Shown in pieces: positions 15,250 through 22,330 of a stretch of DNA of 24,216 bases (its first letter is position 1; the number at the start of each line of letters is the position of its first letter). The notes under the pieces are model-generated. The model made no database searches. It was given only the letters and a program-made list of their open reading frames with translations, and was not told where the DNA came from. The stretch spans positions 1-24,216 of the forward strand of contig DATLGL010000054.1 in the NCBI GenBank assembly GCA_035540495.1, read 5' to 3'. Both the position numbers and the translations under genes were made by a program. The stretch comes from DASVEG01 sp035540495 (GTDB taxonomy: Bacteria > Actinomycetota > Acidimicrobiia > Acidimicrobiales > CADCTF01).

Positions 15250-16705
15250 TTACGCGGCGTTGATGCGCCGTGGCCGACCGCCGGGGTTGGCCAGCGCGCC
15301 ATGCTCTCGGGTGCGGTCGTGGCGCGCCGGATGGGTGCGGATGAGCTCCTCGCCGATGGAGATCTCGACGGTCTCGCCGACCACCGCGACCTGCACCTGG
15401 CGGCGCCGGTACTTCGTGCCGACCGCGTAGGCGGTGCCGGCGAAGCTGACGTCGCCGGAGGAGTCGACCTTGCGGGTGACCGATGGCGCGGTTACCGACG
15501 ACCGACGCTTCGGCGGCTGCGGTCGCTGACCTCGGCGCAGCGCAGCGAGTTCCTTGTCGCTCGAGTGGCGGCGCGCGTGGGTGGCGATGAGCACGCCGCG
15601 GTAATGGAGATGCACGAGCCGAGCGTCGCACACGACGACGACCTCCTCGCCGGCCAACCAACGAGCCGCGGAGTAGCTCGCGCCCGCGAAGCTGATGTGC
15701 GGTGGCGCCGACCCGTCGCGTCGCGCCGCCGACGAGCACCTCGCTGTCGACGATCGCGGTGACGTCGACGTCCACCGGCTCGACGACCTTCGCCGCGAGT
15801 CGGAACCGGTCCCAGGGCACGGCCATGCCCAGGCTCTGATGCCCGCGCTCGAAGTTGTACTCGCGCACCCACGCATCCAGCTGGCGCTGCGCGTCTTCGA
15901 TCGACGCGAACACCTTGCCGTCCAAGAACTCACGGCGAAGTGTCTTGTGGAACCGCTCGACCTTGCCGGTCGTGGTCGGTGACCGCGGTGCGGTCAGGAG
16001 ATGGCGGATCCCGTTCTCCCGGCAGATCCGATCGAACAGCACCTCGCCCACGCCTTTGCCGAACCGGCCGGTGAACACCTTGCCGTTGTCGGTCAGGATC
16101 GCCTCTGGCACGCCATAGGTGCGAAGGGCCAAGGCCAACGCGTCGCACGTCGGGCGGGCGGTCGCTCGAGCGACGACGAACGCGGAGATGCAAAAGCGCG
16201 AGTGGTCATCGATGCCCGTCACGATCTTCGCCTCGGAGCCGTCGGCCAGGCGAACGCCGCCGACGATGTCCATCTGCCACAACTCCATCGACCGGCTGCG
16301 TTCCCAGCGCTTGTAGTCGCTGCGTTTGCGTTTGCGCGCCTCGGGCGTGATCAGCCCATGGCGAATGAGGCAGCGATAGATCGATGTGCGTCCCGGCAGC
16401 GGCACGATCCCCTCCCGACCGAGACGGTGCTCGATCGTCCGCGGTCCCCAACCCGGATGCTCCCGGCGCATCTCCACGATGCGCGCCTCGATCTCCGGGC
16501 TCATCTGATGCGGGCAGGTGTTCGGCTTCGAGCTCCGATCGACGAGCCCGGCCAGCCCGTGGTTCGCGTACTTGACGAGCCATTCGTGCACCGCCTGGCG
16601 ACTCACCCCGTTCCTCCGCGCCACGTCGGTCACCGAGGCGCCGTTCTCCAACACGTCCTTAACCGCGGCAAAGCGCTGTTCCACAAGACCCAACTCCACG
16701 AGCAC
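15250..16705 (-). pseudogene. IS481-family DDE transposase, frameshifted
   Basis: It starts at the GTG at 16705 (GGGAGG lies 6 nt upstream) and stops at 15250. The N-terminal HTH is ASVTDVARRNGVSRQAVHEW (about 23-42). The rve-type catalytic core has D146 (LWQMDIVGG), D206 (AILTDNGKVF) and E250 (TTTGKVERFHKTLRREF), all present. Near 15710-15725 the frame must change: one frame reads SEVLVGGATRR and then becomes Arg-rich nonsense, while the adjacent frame reads DGSAPPHISFAGASYSAARW through to GGRPRRINAA. The composite is 485 codons plus one base, so a single-base insertion explains it. The lost part is a beta-rich C-terminal domain; the catalytic core is upstream. A sequencing error or programmed frameshift is possible. 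The unshifted frame would run to 15188. Confidence 0.85.
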
Positions 16706-16782
16706 CGTCGGCCTCCCTCGCAAACGTGAGCGCGAACGACCACAGCGAAGAAGGAGGCACCGGCTTGCAGGTGGACCCAACG

Positions 16783-16882
16783 GTGTCGCCCAGGAACCGG
16801 AGCCAGTGTCGCCCAGGTACCGGAGTCGCGTCCGAGAAGTGTCAGCCAGCTACCGGAGCCACGGTGTCAACCATGAACCGGA
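16783..16882. repeat. Right-end IS subterminal repeats, four copies
   Basis: 19-bp units at 16783-16801, 16806-16824, 16839-16857 and 16864-16882, each GTGTC followed by an imperfect CCAGGTACCGGA-type core. They are the reverse complement of the left-end units. Start-to-start spacings are 23, 33 and 25 bp. Confidence 0.8.
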
Positions 16883-16890
16883 GCCGCACA

Positions 16891-16905
16891 GCGGGCATCG
16901 GGCGA
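16891..16905. repeat. Target-site duplication, right copy
   Basis: GCGGGCATCGGGCGA matches 15171-15185 base for base. Removing the IS and one copy restores a continuous noncoding sequence ahead of tRNA-Leu. Confidence 0.85.
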
Positions 16906-16995
16906 ACCGTGACCAAACTGTGACCACGGAACGCACGTCGTGGCACTTCATGCTCCCGACGCGGCGTTGCGACCTGCGCTTTCCTGCGCGATCCG

Positions 16996-17083
16996 TGGTG
17001 TCGGAGGGGGGACTTGAACCCCCACGCCCTTAACGGGCACTAGGCCCTCAACCTAGCGCGTCTGCCTATTCCGCCACTCCGAC
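16996..17083 (-). tRNA. tRNA-Leu (anticodon GAG), CCA encoded
   Basis: The acceptor stem GTCGGAG (17077-17083) pairs with CTCCGAC (17000-17006); A is the discriminator (16999) and CCA follows (16996-16998). The anticodon stem CTAGG/CCTAG encloses TTGAGGG, giving anticodon GAG (17047-17049). A long variable arm (TGCCCGTTAAGGGCG) marks a class II leucine tRNA. The T arm is GGGGGTTCAAGTCCCCC. It reads CUC and CUU codons. Its 3' end faces the integrase-bearing element, as expected for an attachment site. Confidence 0.97.
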
Positions 17084-17170
17084 GTGGGGACCGTCACTGT
17101 ATCGCACAGCGCAGCAGGCTCCGGACACGGGAATGCGATCGGAACTACCGTTGCCGCAGTGACGCGGACC

Positions 17171-18424
17171 ATGCGGGCGCTCGCAGGGCAGCGGCGGCCG
17201 GCGGCGGCGTCGCGGGCACGTGTCGAAACGTCGTCAGGTGTTCCGCCGTGGCTGGAACCGCTGCGTCCGGCCGGGAACAAGGCGATCACGGGGCTGCTCG
17301 CGTCGGTGCAGCGCGATGACAAGGAAGCCCCGTCGGCCGACCTCCTCACGGCGAAACAGATCGCCGACGCGAAGCTCTTCTACAAGCTGCAGCCGCAGCT
17401 CTACCCGCCGGACATCGTCGTGCAGTTGAGGACGGCGCTGGGACTGTTGCCGGTCGGCGGCGTCGACGACGAGCTCGTGATCTCGGTGGCGAAGTTCCAG
17501 CTCGCCGAAGCTGGTGGATCGCTCGCGCTCAAGATCGACGGCAAGGCCGGCCCCCGCACGTTGCCGCGCATCTTCCGCAGCGGGCTGAACGTCGCGTCGG
17601 AGGGGGAGGCCTTCGGCAAGGACGTGCAGACCGGTGTCGTCGACCAGTGGGCGACGTTCGCCGACGCCGCAGCTCGTCGCGATGCGCTCGTCGTCCTGGT
17701 GAACAAGAAGCTCGTTGCTGCTGGTGTCCCGCCAGTGACCGCAGCCTTCGACGAGAACCCGTCGAACGCAGGGAGCTTCGACTTCAGCACGTGGCAGATG
17801 AAGATCGGTCGCAAGCGCCTCGACGGCAAGACGATCTCGGTCGAGGACGCCAAGGACACGGCCGACACGGTGTGGCACGAAGCGCGACACACGGAGCAGT
17901 GGTTCCGCATGGCGCAGCTGCGCGCCGGTCAAGGCCTCAAGGCGCCGGCTCTCGTGAAGGAGCTCGGCATCCCCGCGGCCGAGGCAGCGAAGGCCAGAGC
18001 CGCACCGATCACCGGGAAGTCACCGCTGGCGGTCATCGCCCAGGGATGGTGGGACAGCGTGTACGGCGCCGGTGGCGCGCACCGAGGAGCTGTGCTCGAC
18101 GAGATCGACGCGGCGTCGAAGGCGCTCGACAAGGCGCGGGCCAAGTTCGGAGCCAACAAGACCGCCCAGAACAAGGCGGCCCTGGTGAAGGCGAAGGCCC
18201 GCTTCGACAAGGCGTTCGCTGCGTACCAGAACCTGCCCGAGGAGAACGACGCGTGGGCGACCGGCCCGGCAGCGGCGGTCGGCGTGACCAGCGGGAGCCC
18301 GGAACCCGAGCCCGAACCGGAGCCCGCGCCCGCGCCGGCGGTCATCGAAGAGCCTGCGGGCGCTCCTCCGACGCCGGGCGAGAGCGCGCACAAGACGATG
18401 CCGGAGAAGGATCTTCCGGAATGA
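17171..18424 (+). CDS. Putative HExxH metallopeptidase of eCIS-associated type
   Basis: 417 residues from the ATG at 17171. GTG at 17159 is an alternative; GTG at 17084 would abut the tRNA and leave no promoter room. Residues 31-48 (LRPAGNKAITGLLASVQR) match the AGN...LL...VQR signature common near the N-terminus of proteins encoded with extracellular contractile injection systems. About 78-139 resembles a peptidoglycan-binding fold (VAKFQ, DGKAGPRTL). The zinc motif is H236-E237-A-R-H240 within TVWHEARHTEQWFRM. A later YQNLPEENDAW (352-362) resembles the third-ligand region of related peptidases. About 375-417 is a Pro/Glu-rich tail. No signal peptide. Its stop overlaps the next start by 4 bp. 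Inferred role: injected or secreted protease effector. No eCIS structural gene is in the window. Confidence 0.7.
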   Translation: MRALAGQRRPAAASRARVETSSGVPPWLEPLRPAGNKAITGLLASVQRDDKEAPSADLLTAKQIADAKLFYKLQPQLYPPDIVVQLRTALGLLPVGGVDDELVISVAKFQLAEAGGSLALKIDGKAGPRTLPRIFRSGLNVASEGEAFGKDVQTGVVDQWATFADAAARRDALVVLVNKKLVAAGVPPVTAAFDENPSNAGSFDFSTWQMKIGRKRLDGKTISVEDAKDTADTVWHEARHTEQWFRMAQLRAGQGLKAPALVKELGIPAAEAAKARAAPITGKSPLAVIAQGWWDSVYGAGGAHRGAVLDEIDAASKALDKARAKFGANKTAQNKAALVKAKARFDKAFAAYQNLPEENDAWATGPAAAVGVTSGSPEPEPEPEPAPAPAVIEEPAGAPPTPGESAHKTMPEKDLPE

Positions 18425-18723
18425 CCGGCGCCGCCGATCTGGCAACGGCGATCGAGTCGCTCCGCGCCGCCGTGGCGCGCAGCGCCGCCGGCACGCTCCG
18501 TCACGTGACGGTGGAGCTCACGGAGCCGCATGACGTCAGCGACCTCGAGGAGATCCTCGGCGCGGCGCACGAACTTCCGCGGGCGACGTCCCCGTCGTCA
18601 GCGCGCCGCGTGCAGTTCGACGACACGGTGCCGGACGAGGGAGAAGTCGGTGCCACGGTGCTCGCGGAGCTCGACGGTGGGGGACGGGTGTCGTCGCTGC
18701 TGATCCGACGAGACGAGTACTGA
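18421..18723 (+). CDS. Unknown 100-residue protein coupled to the HExxH protein
   Basis: It starts at the ATG at 18421, inside the upstream gene's stop (ATGA overlap), so it is probably made together with the metallopeptidase. I do not recognise a family. Seen: an N-terminal helix (AADLATAIESLRAAVARSAA), a strand HVTVELTEP, an acidic middle and a final strand pair ending SSLLIRRDEY. There is no signal peptide or membrane segment. The tight coupling would suit an immunity protein, chaperone or regulator of its neighbour, but no direct evidence separates these. Confidence 0.65.
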   Translation: MTGAADLATAIESLRAAVARSAAGTLRHVTVELTEPHDVSDLEEILGAAHELPRATSPSSARRVQFDDTVPDEGEVGATVLAELDGGGRVSSLLIRRDEY

Positions 18724-18742
18724 CGCTCCGACCACGAACTCC

Positions 18743-19475
18743 GTGACGGGCGACCACCCGATGCACGACGCAGTCGCAGCCGCTCGTCGAGCTGCGCACG
18801 CGGCAGGGTTCGTCGTCGACGAACCGCCGGTGCCGCTTCCCGGTGTCGCGGACACCGTGCTCCACTTCCCGAGCGCGGCGGTGGTCGCGAAGGTCGCGGT
18901 GCGCGAGCGATTCCGTGAGGCGGCGCTACGCGAGCACGCGATCGCAGTGGAGCTCGCCGCGCTGAACGCGCCCGCGCCGCGTCCGCTCGTAGGAATCGCA
19001 CCGGACGTCGATTCCGCTCCCGTCGTTCACGGCTGAACTTCGAGCGGCCAGGGCGGCACTGGATGACGTGACCGCAAGGCAGCCGGAGTCGCGGGATCGC
19101 GACCTGCTCGTCGACGTCTTCGACTCCCTCCTCCCGAAGGTGAGCGATCATCCGCGGGCAGCCGCTCACCGTCTGCACGGCGAGCCGCACCAGGGCAACA
19201 GGCTCGTCACGCCGGCCGGCGTCGTGTGGGTCGACCTCGAGAGCTGCTGCGCCGGCCCCCGCGAGTGGGACTTCGCCATCTTCGACTCGACCGCGACCGA
19301 CGACAGGCCCGACGTCGACCGCGCGCTTCTGCACGACCTTCGAGTGCTCAACGCAGCCCGCTTCGCGACCTGGCAGACGCGCCTGATGGATCGCTTCCCG
19401 GACCTGCGCGAGCTCGCCGACGTGCACCTCGCGTTCGTCCGGACGACGTGGGCTATTCCGAGGTCGGACCGCTGA
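18743..19475 (+). pseudogene. Decayed aminoglycoside phosphotransferase (APH)-like gene
   Basis: The first frame (18743-19036; GTG, or ATG at 18761) gives an N-lobe-like piece with TVLHFPSAAVVAKVAVRERF and then stops. Another frame continues from about 19026 (AELRAARAALDDV) and carries the kinase loop HRLHGEPHQGN (an HGD/E-x-H-x-x-N catalytic motif) and WVDLESCCAGPREWDFA (metal-binding Asp region), stopping at 19475. The hinge and part of the C-lobe, perhaps 50-70 residues, are missing between the pieces, so an internal deletion with a frame change is likely. The two parts cannot form a normal APH fold. It overlaps the 3' end of the convergent crotonase gene by 23 bp. Known: intact APH-fold enzymes phosphorylate antibiotics or small metabolites. 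Confidence 0.7.
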
Positions 19476-20265
19476 AGGTCGGCGACCGCTTCTCCTGGTG
19501 GGACGCCAGCCCTTCGCGAGCGTCCGGCCCGGTGAAGCCGAGGAACTCGTAGGCGAGCGACGCGTCGAAGATGGCCGTCTGCGCGCGGTACCAGTGGTTG
19601 AGGGTGTGCTTCGTCCACCGGATCGCGGCTTGCGCGCCTCCGGCCAGTGACGTGGCTACCTCGAGGGCGCGCTCTTGCACCTGCTCTTCGTCGACGCACA
19701 GCGACACGAGCCCGATCCGTTCGGCCTCCTCGCCGAGCAACGTGTCGCATGTGAGCAGGTAGTACTTCGCCTTCGCCATCCCGCACAGCAATGGCCAGCA
19801 GATCGCGGCGTGATCGCCTGCGGCGACGCCGAGGCGGGTGTGGCCGTCGATGATCCTCGCGTTCTTCGCCACGATCGAGACATCGGCGAGCAGGGCAGCG
19901 ACGAGCCCGGCGCCGACTGCAGGGCCGTGCACGGCCGACACGACCGGCTTCGAGCAGTTGATGACGTTGAGCACGAGATCCCGTGCTTCGCGCAACACCC
20001 GCAGGCGGGTGGCCTCGTCGTTCATGATCCCCTCGATCAGATCGAAGCTCCCGCCGGCGGAGAACGCCTTGCCCGCTCCTCGGAGCAGAGCGACCCGGGT
20101 CGACGGGTCGCGGTCGACCGTGAGCCACACGTCGGCGAGCTGGCGGTGGACGTCCGGGCCCACGGCGTTCAGACCGGGCCCGTCGAGGGTGATCCGCAGA
20201 ACGCCTTCGGCAGGACGGTCGAACGTGAGCGAGTCGAACGAGGCGTAGGGATCAGCGTCGGCCAT
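19453..20265 (-). CDS. Enoyl-CoA hydratase/isomerase (crotonase) family protein
   Basis: 270 residues from the ATG at 20265. The crotonase fold is clear: the CoA and oxyanion-hole segment AFSAGGSFDLIE (67-78), the second oxyanion segment VHGPAVGAG (112-120) and ADVSIVAKNARI (127-138). At the positions where classical hydratases carry two catalytic glutamates, the text reads DGHTRLGVAAGDHAAICW (140-157), with Asp/His instead. It may therefore be an isomerase, a hydrolase or another crotonase rather than a standard hydratase. It is probably used in fatty-acid or CoA-thioester breakdown, in line with the acyl-CoA dehydrogenase nearby, though in a separate transcript. Convergent with the APH remnant and divergent from the coiled-coil gene (75-bp spacer). 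Confidence 0.88.
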   Translation of the reverse strand: MADADPYASFDSLTFDRPAEGVLRITLDGPGLNAVGPDVHRQLADVWLTVDRDPSTRVALLRGAGKAFSAGGSFDLIEGIMNDEATRLRVLREARDLVLNVINCSKPVVSAVHGPAVGAGLVAALLADVSIVAKNARIIDGHTRLGVAAGDHAAICWPLLCGMAKAKYYLLTCDTLLGEEAERIGLVSLCVDEEQVQERALEVATSLAGGAQAAIRWTKHTLNHWYRAQTAIFDASLAYEFLGFTGPDAREGLASHQEKRSPTFSGPTSE

Positions 20266-20340
20266 GTGCCCTTGTTAGCAGCGGCGCCTGCGACCCCCGT
20301 CACGTTCGCGCCGCGGGCCGGTGGGTACGCATAGCTGGTC

Positions 20341-20772
20341 ATGGCTGCGATCGCTCACCGGCTGCGTCCAACCGGCACCTCTTGGCTCGCCATCGCCATC
20401 GTCGTGCTGCTCGCGGCAGGGTTGTTGATCGCCGGCCCGGCCCGCGGATTGCGGGAGGACATCGCGAAGCAGCGTGACGACGTCGACGCGCAGCTCGACA
20501 CGACCGAGGCGCAGCTCCAGACGACGCGGGAGCAGCTCGACACGACCCGAGCGCAACTGCGCATCGCGGAGGAGCAGCGCGACATCGCTCGGGAGCAGCT
20601 GGAGATCGCCCGCACGCAGCTCGCCGAAGCTCAGCGCCAGCGTCAGCTGACGGAGGAGTCGGTCGCAATCCAACGCGAGACGTCGCGGATCGCGCGTGAG
20701 ACCCTCGGCGAGGTCAAGGAGATCAACCGGAAAACGCCCGATGCGCGGCCGGGCGACGGGCTCACGCCGTAG
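20341..20772 (+). CDS. Membrane-anchored coiled-coil protein
   Basis: 143 residues from the ATG at 20341. A single transmembrane helix spans about 15-34 (WLAIAIVVLLAAGLLIAG). From about 37 to 125 is a long continuous coiled coil with repeating segments such as AQLDTTEAQLQTTREQLDTT and REQLEIARTQLAEAQRQ; short DNA repeats mirror these. A short Pro-rich tail follows. No enzyme motif is visible. Such proteins often act as spacers or scaffolds at the membrane; no specific role can be given. It ends 6 bp from the convergent Clp-N gene. Confidence 0.75.
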   Translation: MAAIAHRLRPTGTSWLAIAIVVLLAAGLLIAGPARGLREDIAKQRDDVDAQLDTTEAQLQTTREQLDTTRAQLRIAEEQRDIAREQLEIARTQLAEAQRQRQLTEESVAIQRETSRIARETLGEVKEINRKTPDARPGDGLTP

Positions 20773-20778
20773 CCGGCG

Positions 20779-21201
20779 TCACCAGCCGAGCCCGAGTCGA
20801 CGGACGATCGAGCGGAGCGCTCGCCACTCGACCCCGCACGCGGCGAACACGTCGGAGCTGGCCGAGCCGTGGAAGGCGAACAGCGCGAGGACGACGTGGA
20901 TCGCGCCGATTCGAGACGAGTAGCCCAGCTCCCACGCCTCCGACGCCGCGAAGCGGACGACGTCGTCAGCGGACGGCACCGGCCGAGGCGAACTTCCGAG
21001 CGCCGCGGTGGCTTCGTCGGCCGCGCGGAGGAGCACCCGAGCCCGCGAACCGAGAGCCTTCAACACGTCGTCATCGGCCCGCTCGAGCAGGCGCCGCAGC
21101 AACAGCAGGTCGTCGACGCCTCCCGGCGCCTGGTCGGCGACTGCGTCGATGGCCTCCTGAAGAGCGTCGGCAACGTCGTCGTCGAGCTCTTCACCGAACA
21201 C
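20779..21201 (-). CDS. Divergent Clp N-terminal-domain protein
   Basis: 140 residues, last gene of the PNPOx-acyl-CoA dehydrogenase-LLM operon, 4 bp after the LLM gene. The C-terminal half resembles one Clp-N repeat: RFAASEAWELGYSSRIGAIHVVLALFA, then DVFAACGVEWRALRSIVRRL. This matches the usual order of a helix with Ala-Arg, Gly-x-x-x-Ile-x-x-x-His-Leu-Leu-x-Ala, and a Gly-Val followed by a helix. The N-terminal half is acidic and helical and may be a second, degraded repeat. No AAA+ ATPase is attached. Known: stand-alone Clp-N proteins can act as adaptors or substrate binders. The link with the metabolic operon is unexplained. Confidence 0.65.
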   Translation of the reverse strand: MFGEELDDDVADALQEAIDAVADQAPGGVDDLLLLRRLLERADDDVLKALGSRARVLLRAADEATAALGSSPRPVPSADDVVRFAASEAWELGYSSRIGAIHVVLALFAFHGSASSDVFAACGVEWRALRSIVRRLGLGW

Positions 21202-21205
21202 GGAC

Positions 21206-22330
21206 TCAGCCTCCGGTGTGCTGCTGGCGCATGCGACCGGGGTTCGCCGGCAACCCGTCGAAGCGCCCTCGGGGCCGTATACCGCGGTATGCCTCGACGA
21301 CTGGTTCGATCTGTTCGGGGCTCGCGCCGTGGAGGATCACGCTGTCGGCGCCGAGATCGATCTGGCGCAGCACCTCGGCCGCGCACTCCTCGGGCGTTCC
21401 CGTCGCGGACGGTGCGAGCCACTCGTCGGGAATCAGCTCGGCGACGTGCTCCAGCTCCTCGGTCGTGGCGTCCTGATCGAGGGCACCCCGGAAGCTCGAG
21501 ACCATCGGATCCGACCGGAATCGGGCGAGCACCGCCGGGTCCCACCGGTTCGTCTCGACCATGAGGTCGCCGTACGCCTGGAGGTACGTGGCGAGACGAC
21601 CCACCGTCTTCTTGAGGCGGACGTCGTCGGGGAGCCCGTCGTGCACCGTGGCGAGGCACGACCACACTCGAACGGACGAAGGATCCCGCCCCGCCTCTTC
21701 TGCCGCTCGCTTCACCGTCTCGACGCAGCGGACGAGCGTCTCGTCGGTGAAGTACGTGTGCAGCAGCACGCCGTCGAAGACGCGCCCGCCGAGACGGAGC
21801 GTGTTGGGCCCGAACGCGCTGATGACGAGCGGGATGTCTTCGTCGAACGACGGGTCGAGGCGCAAGACCGGCCACTGCCCGGCCGGGCCGTTGTGACCGA
21901 TGACGGTTTCGCCTCGCCACAGCCGTCGCATGAGTCCGGCGATGTCGTCCAGCTGCGCGGTCGTGATCTTCCCGAACCCGAACGCCTGCTGCATCGGCGC
22001 GATGCCTCGCCCGAGACCGAGGGCGAAGCGCCCGCCGGTCAGCCGGTGCATCGTGGTCGCGTGCGCCGCGGTGACCATCGGGTGCTTGGTGTTGTGGTTG
22101 GTGACGCCGGTCGCGATGCCGATCGAGCTCGACACCGCCCCGGCTGCCCCCGACAGCGTGAGCGCTTCCTTGATGTTGAAGCGCTCGGAGATGAAGCACC
22201 CGCCGATCCCGAGCTCCTCCGCCTGCGCGACCTCGTCGACGAGGTCGCGCGGCGACTTCGGAGCGCCCGCCAGCGTGTAGAAGGCGAGCTCGGGAAGCTG
22301 CGGTAGTGCGGCCGACGCCGTGTCCGTCAG
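21206..22330 (-). CDS. F420-dependent LLM-class oxidoreductase
   Basis: 374 residues if the CTG at 22330 is the start, overlapping the upstream stop by 4 bp (CTGA). Starting at the first GTG (22135) would remove about 65 residues that clearly belong to the fold (LPELAFYTLAGAPKSPRDLV, EELGIGGCFISERFNIKEA). Core motifs are ATGVTNHNTKHPMVTAAHA and MHRLTGGRFALGLGRG (about 72-110), then VISAFGPNTLRLGGRVFDGV, and a C-terminal helix region with GADSVILHGA. These are typical of luciferase-like monooxygenase-fold, F420-using enzymes, and recall the TIGR03857 subgroup (from memory). Known: they reduce or oxidise small molecules with F420. The operon context (acyl-CoA dehydrogenase, PNPOx-like protein) suggests lipid or steroid-like catabolism. 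The substrate is unknown. Confidence 0.88.
   Translation of the reverse strand: MTDTASAALPQLPELAFYTLAGAPKSPRDLVDEVAQAEELGIGGCFISERFNIKEALTLSGAAGAVSSSIGIATGVTNHNTKHPMVTAAHATTMHRLTGGRFALGLGRGIAPMQQAFGFGKITTAQLDDIAGLMRRLWRGETVIGHNGPAGQWPVLRLDPSFDEDIPLVISAFGPNTLRLGGRVFDGVLLHTYFTDETLVRCVETVKRAAEEAGRDPSSVRVWSCLATVHDGLPDDVRLKKTVGRLATYLQAYGDLMVETNRWDPAVLARFRSDPMVSSFRGALDQDATTEELEHVAELIPDEWLAPSATGTPEECAAEVLRQIDLGADSVILHGASPEQIEPVVEAYRGIRPRGRFDGLPANPGRMRQQHTGG

Larger units (their letters stand above)
15186..16890. mobile_element. IS481-family insertion sequence, complete ends, frameshifted transposase
   Basis: 1705 bp, starting TGTCAAGACC and ending CCGCACA, the TGT...ACA termini usual for IS481. It is flanked by perfect 15-bp direct repeats (15171-15185, 16891-16905). 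Each end carries subterminal copies of a 19-bp motif close to TCCGGTACCTGGGCGACAC, two left and four right, in opposite orientation. It sits between the small gene pair and tRNA-Leu, separating the integrase module from the presumed attachment site. Confidence 0.9.
7659..16998. mobile_element. Integrative, probably mobilizable element at tRNA-Leu (left end undefined)
   Basis: Integrase, xis-like protein, XRE regulator, a second regulator, MobF relaxase, oriT candidate and a small gene pair lie together, ending at the 3' side of tRNA-Leu(GAG). Integration at a tRNA 3' end with int nearest the tRNA is the standard layout. The left limit given is only the last gene linked to the relaxase; no repeat of the tRNA 3' end was found, so the true end may lie further left or outside the window. 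No FtsK/TraB-like or VirD4-like gene is visible. Confidence 0.65.

Noticed and set aside
17096..17124. Promoter of tRNA-Leu (TACAGT as -10)
   Set aside because: No acceptable -35 box lies at the right distance, so a promoter call would be a guess.
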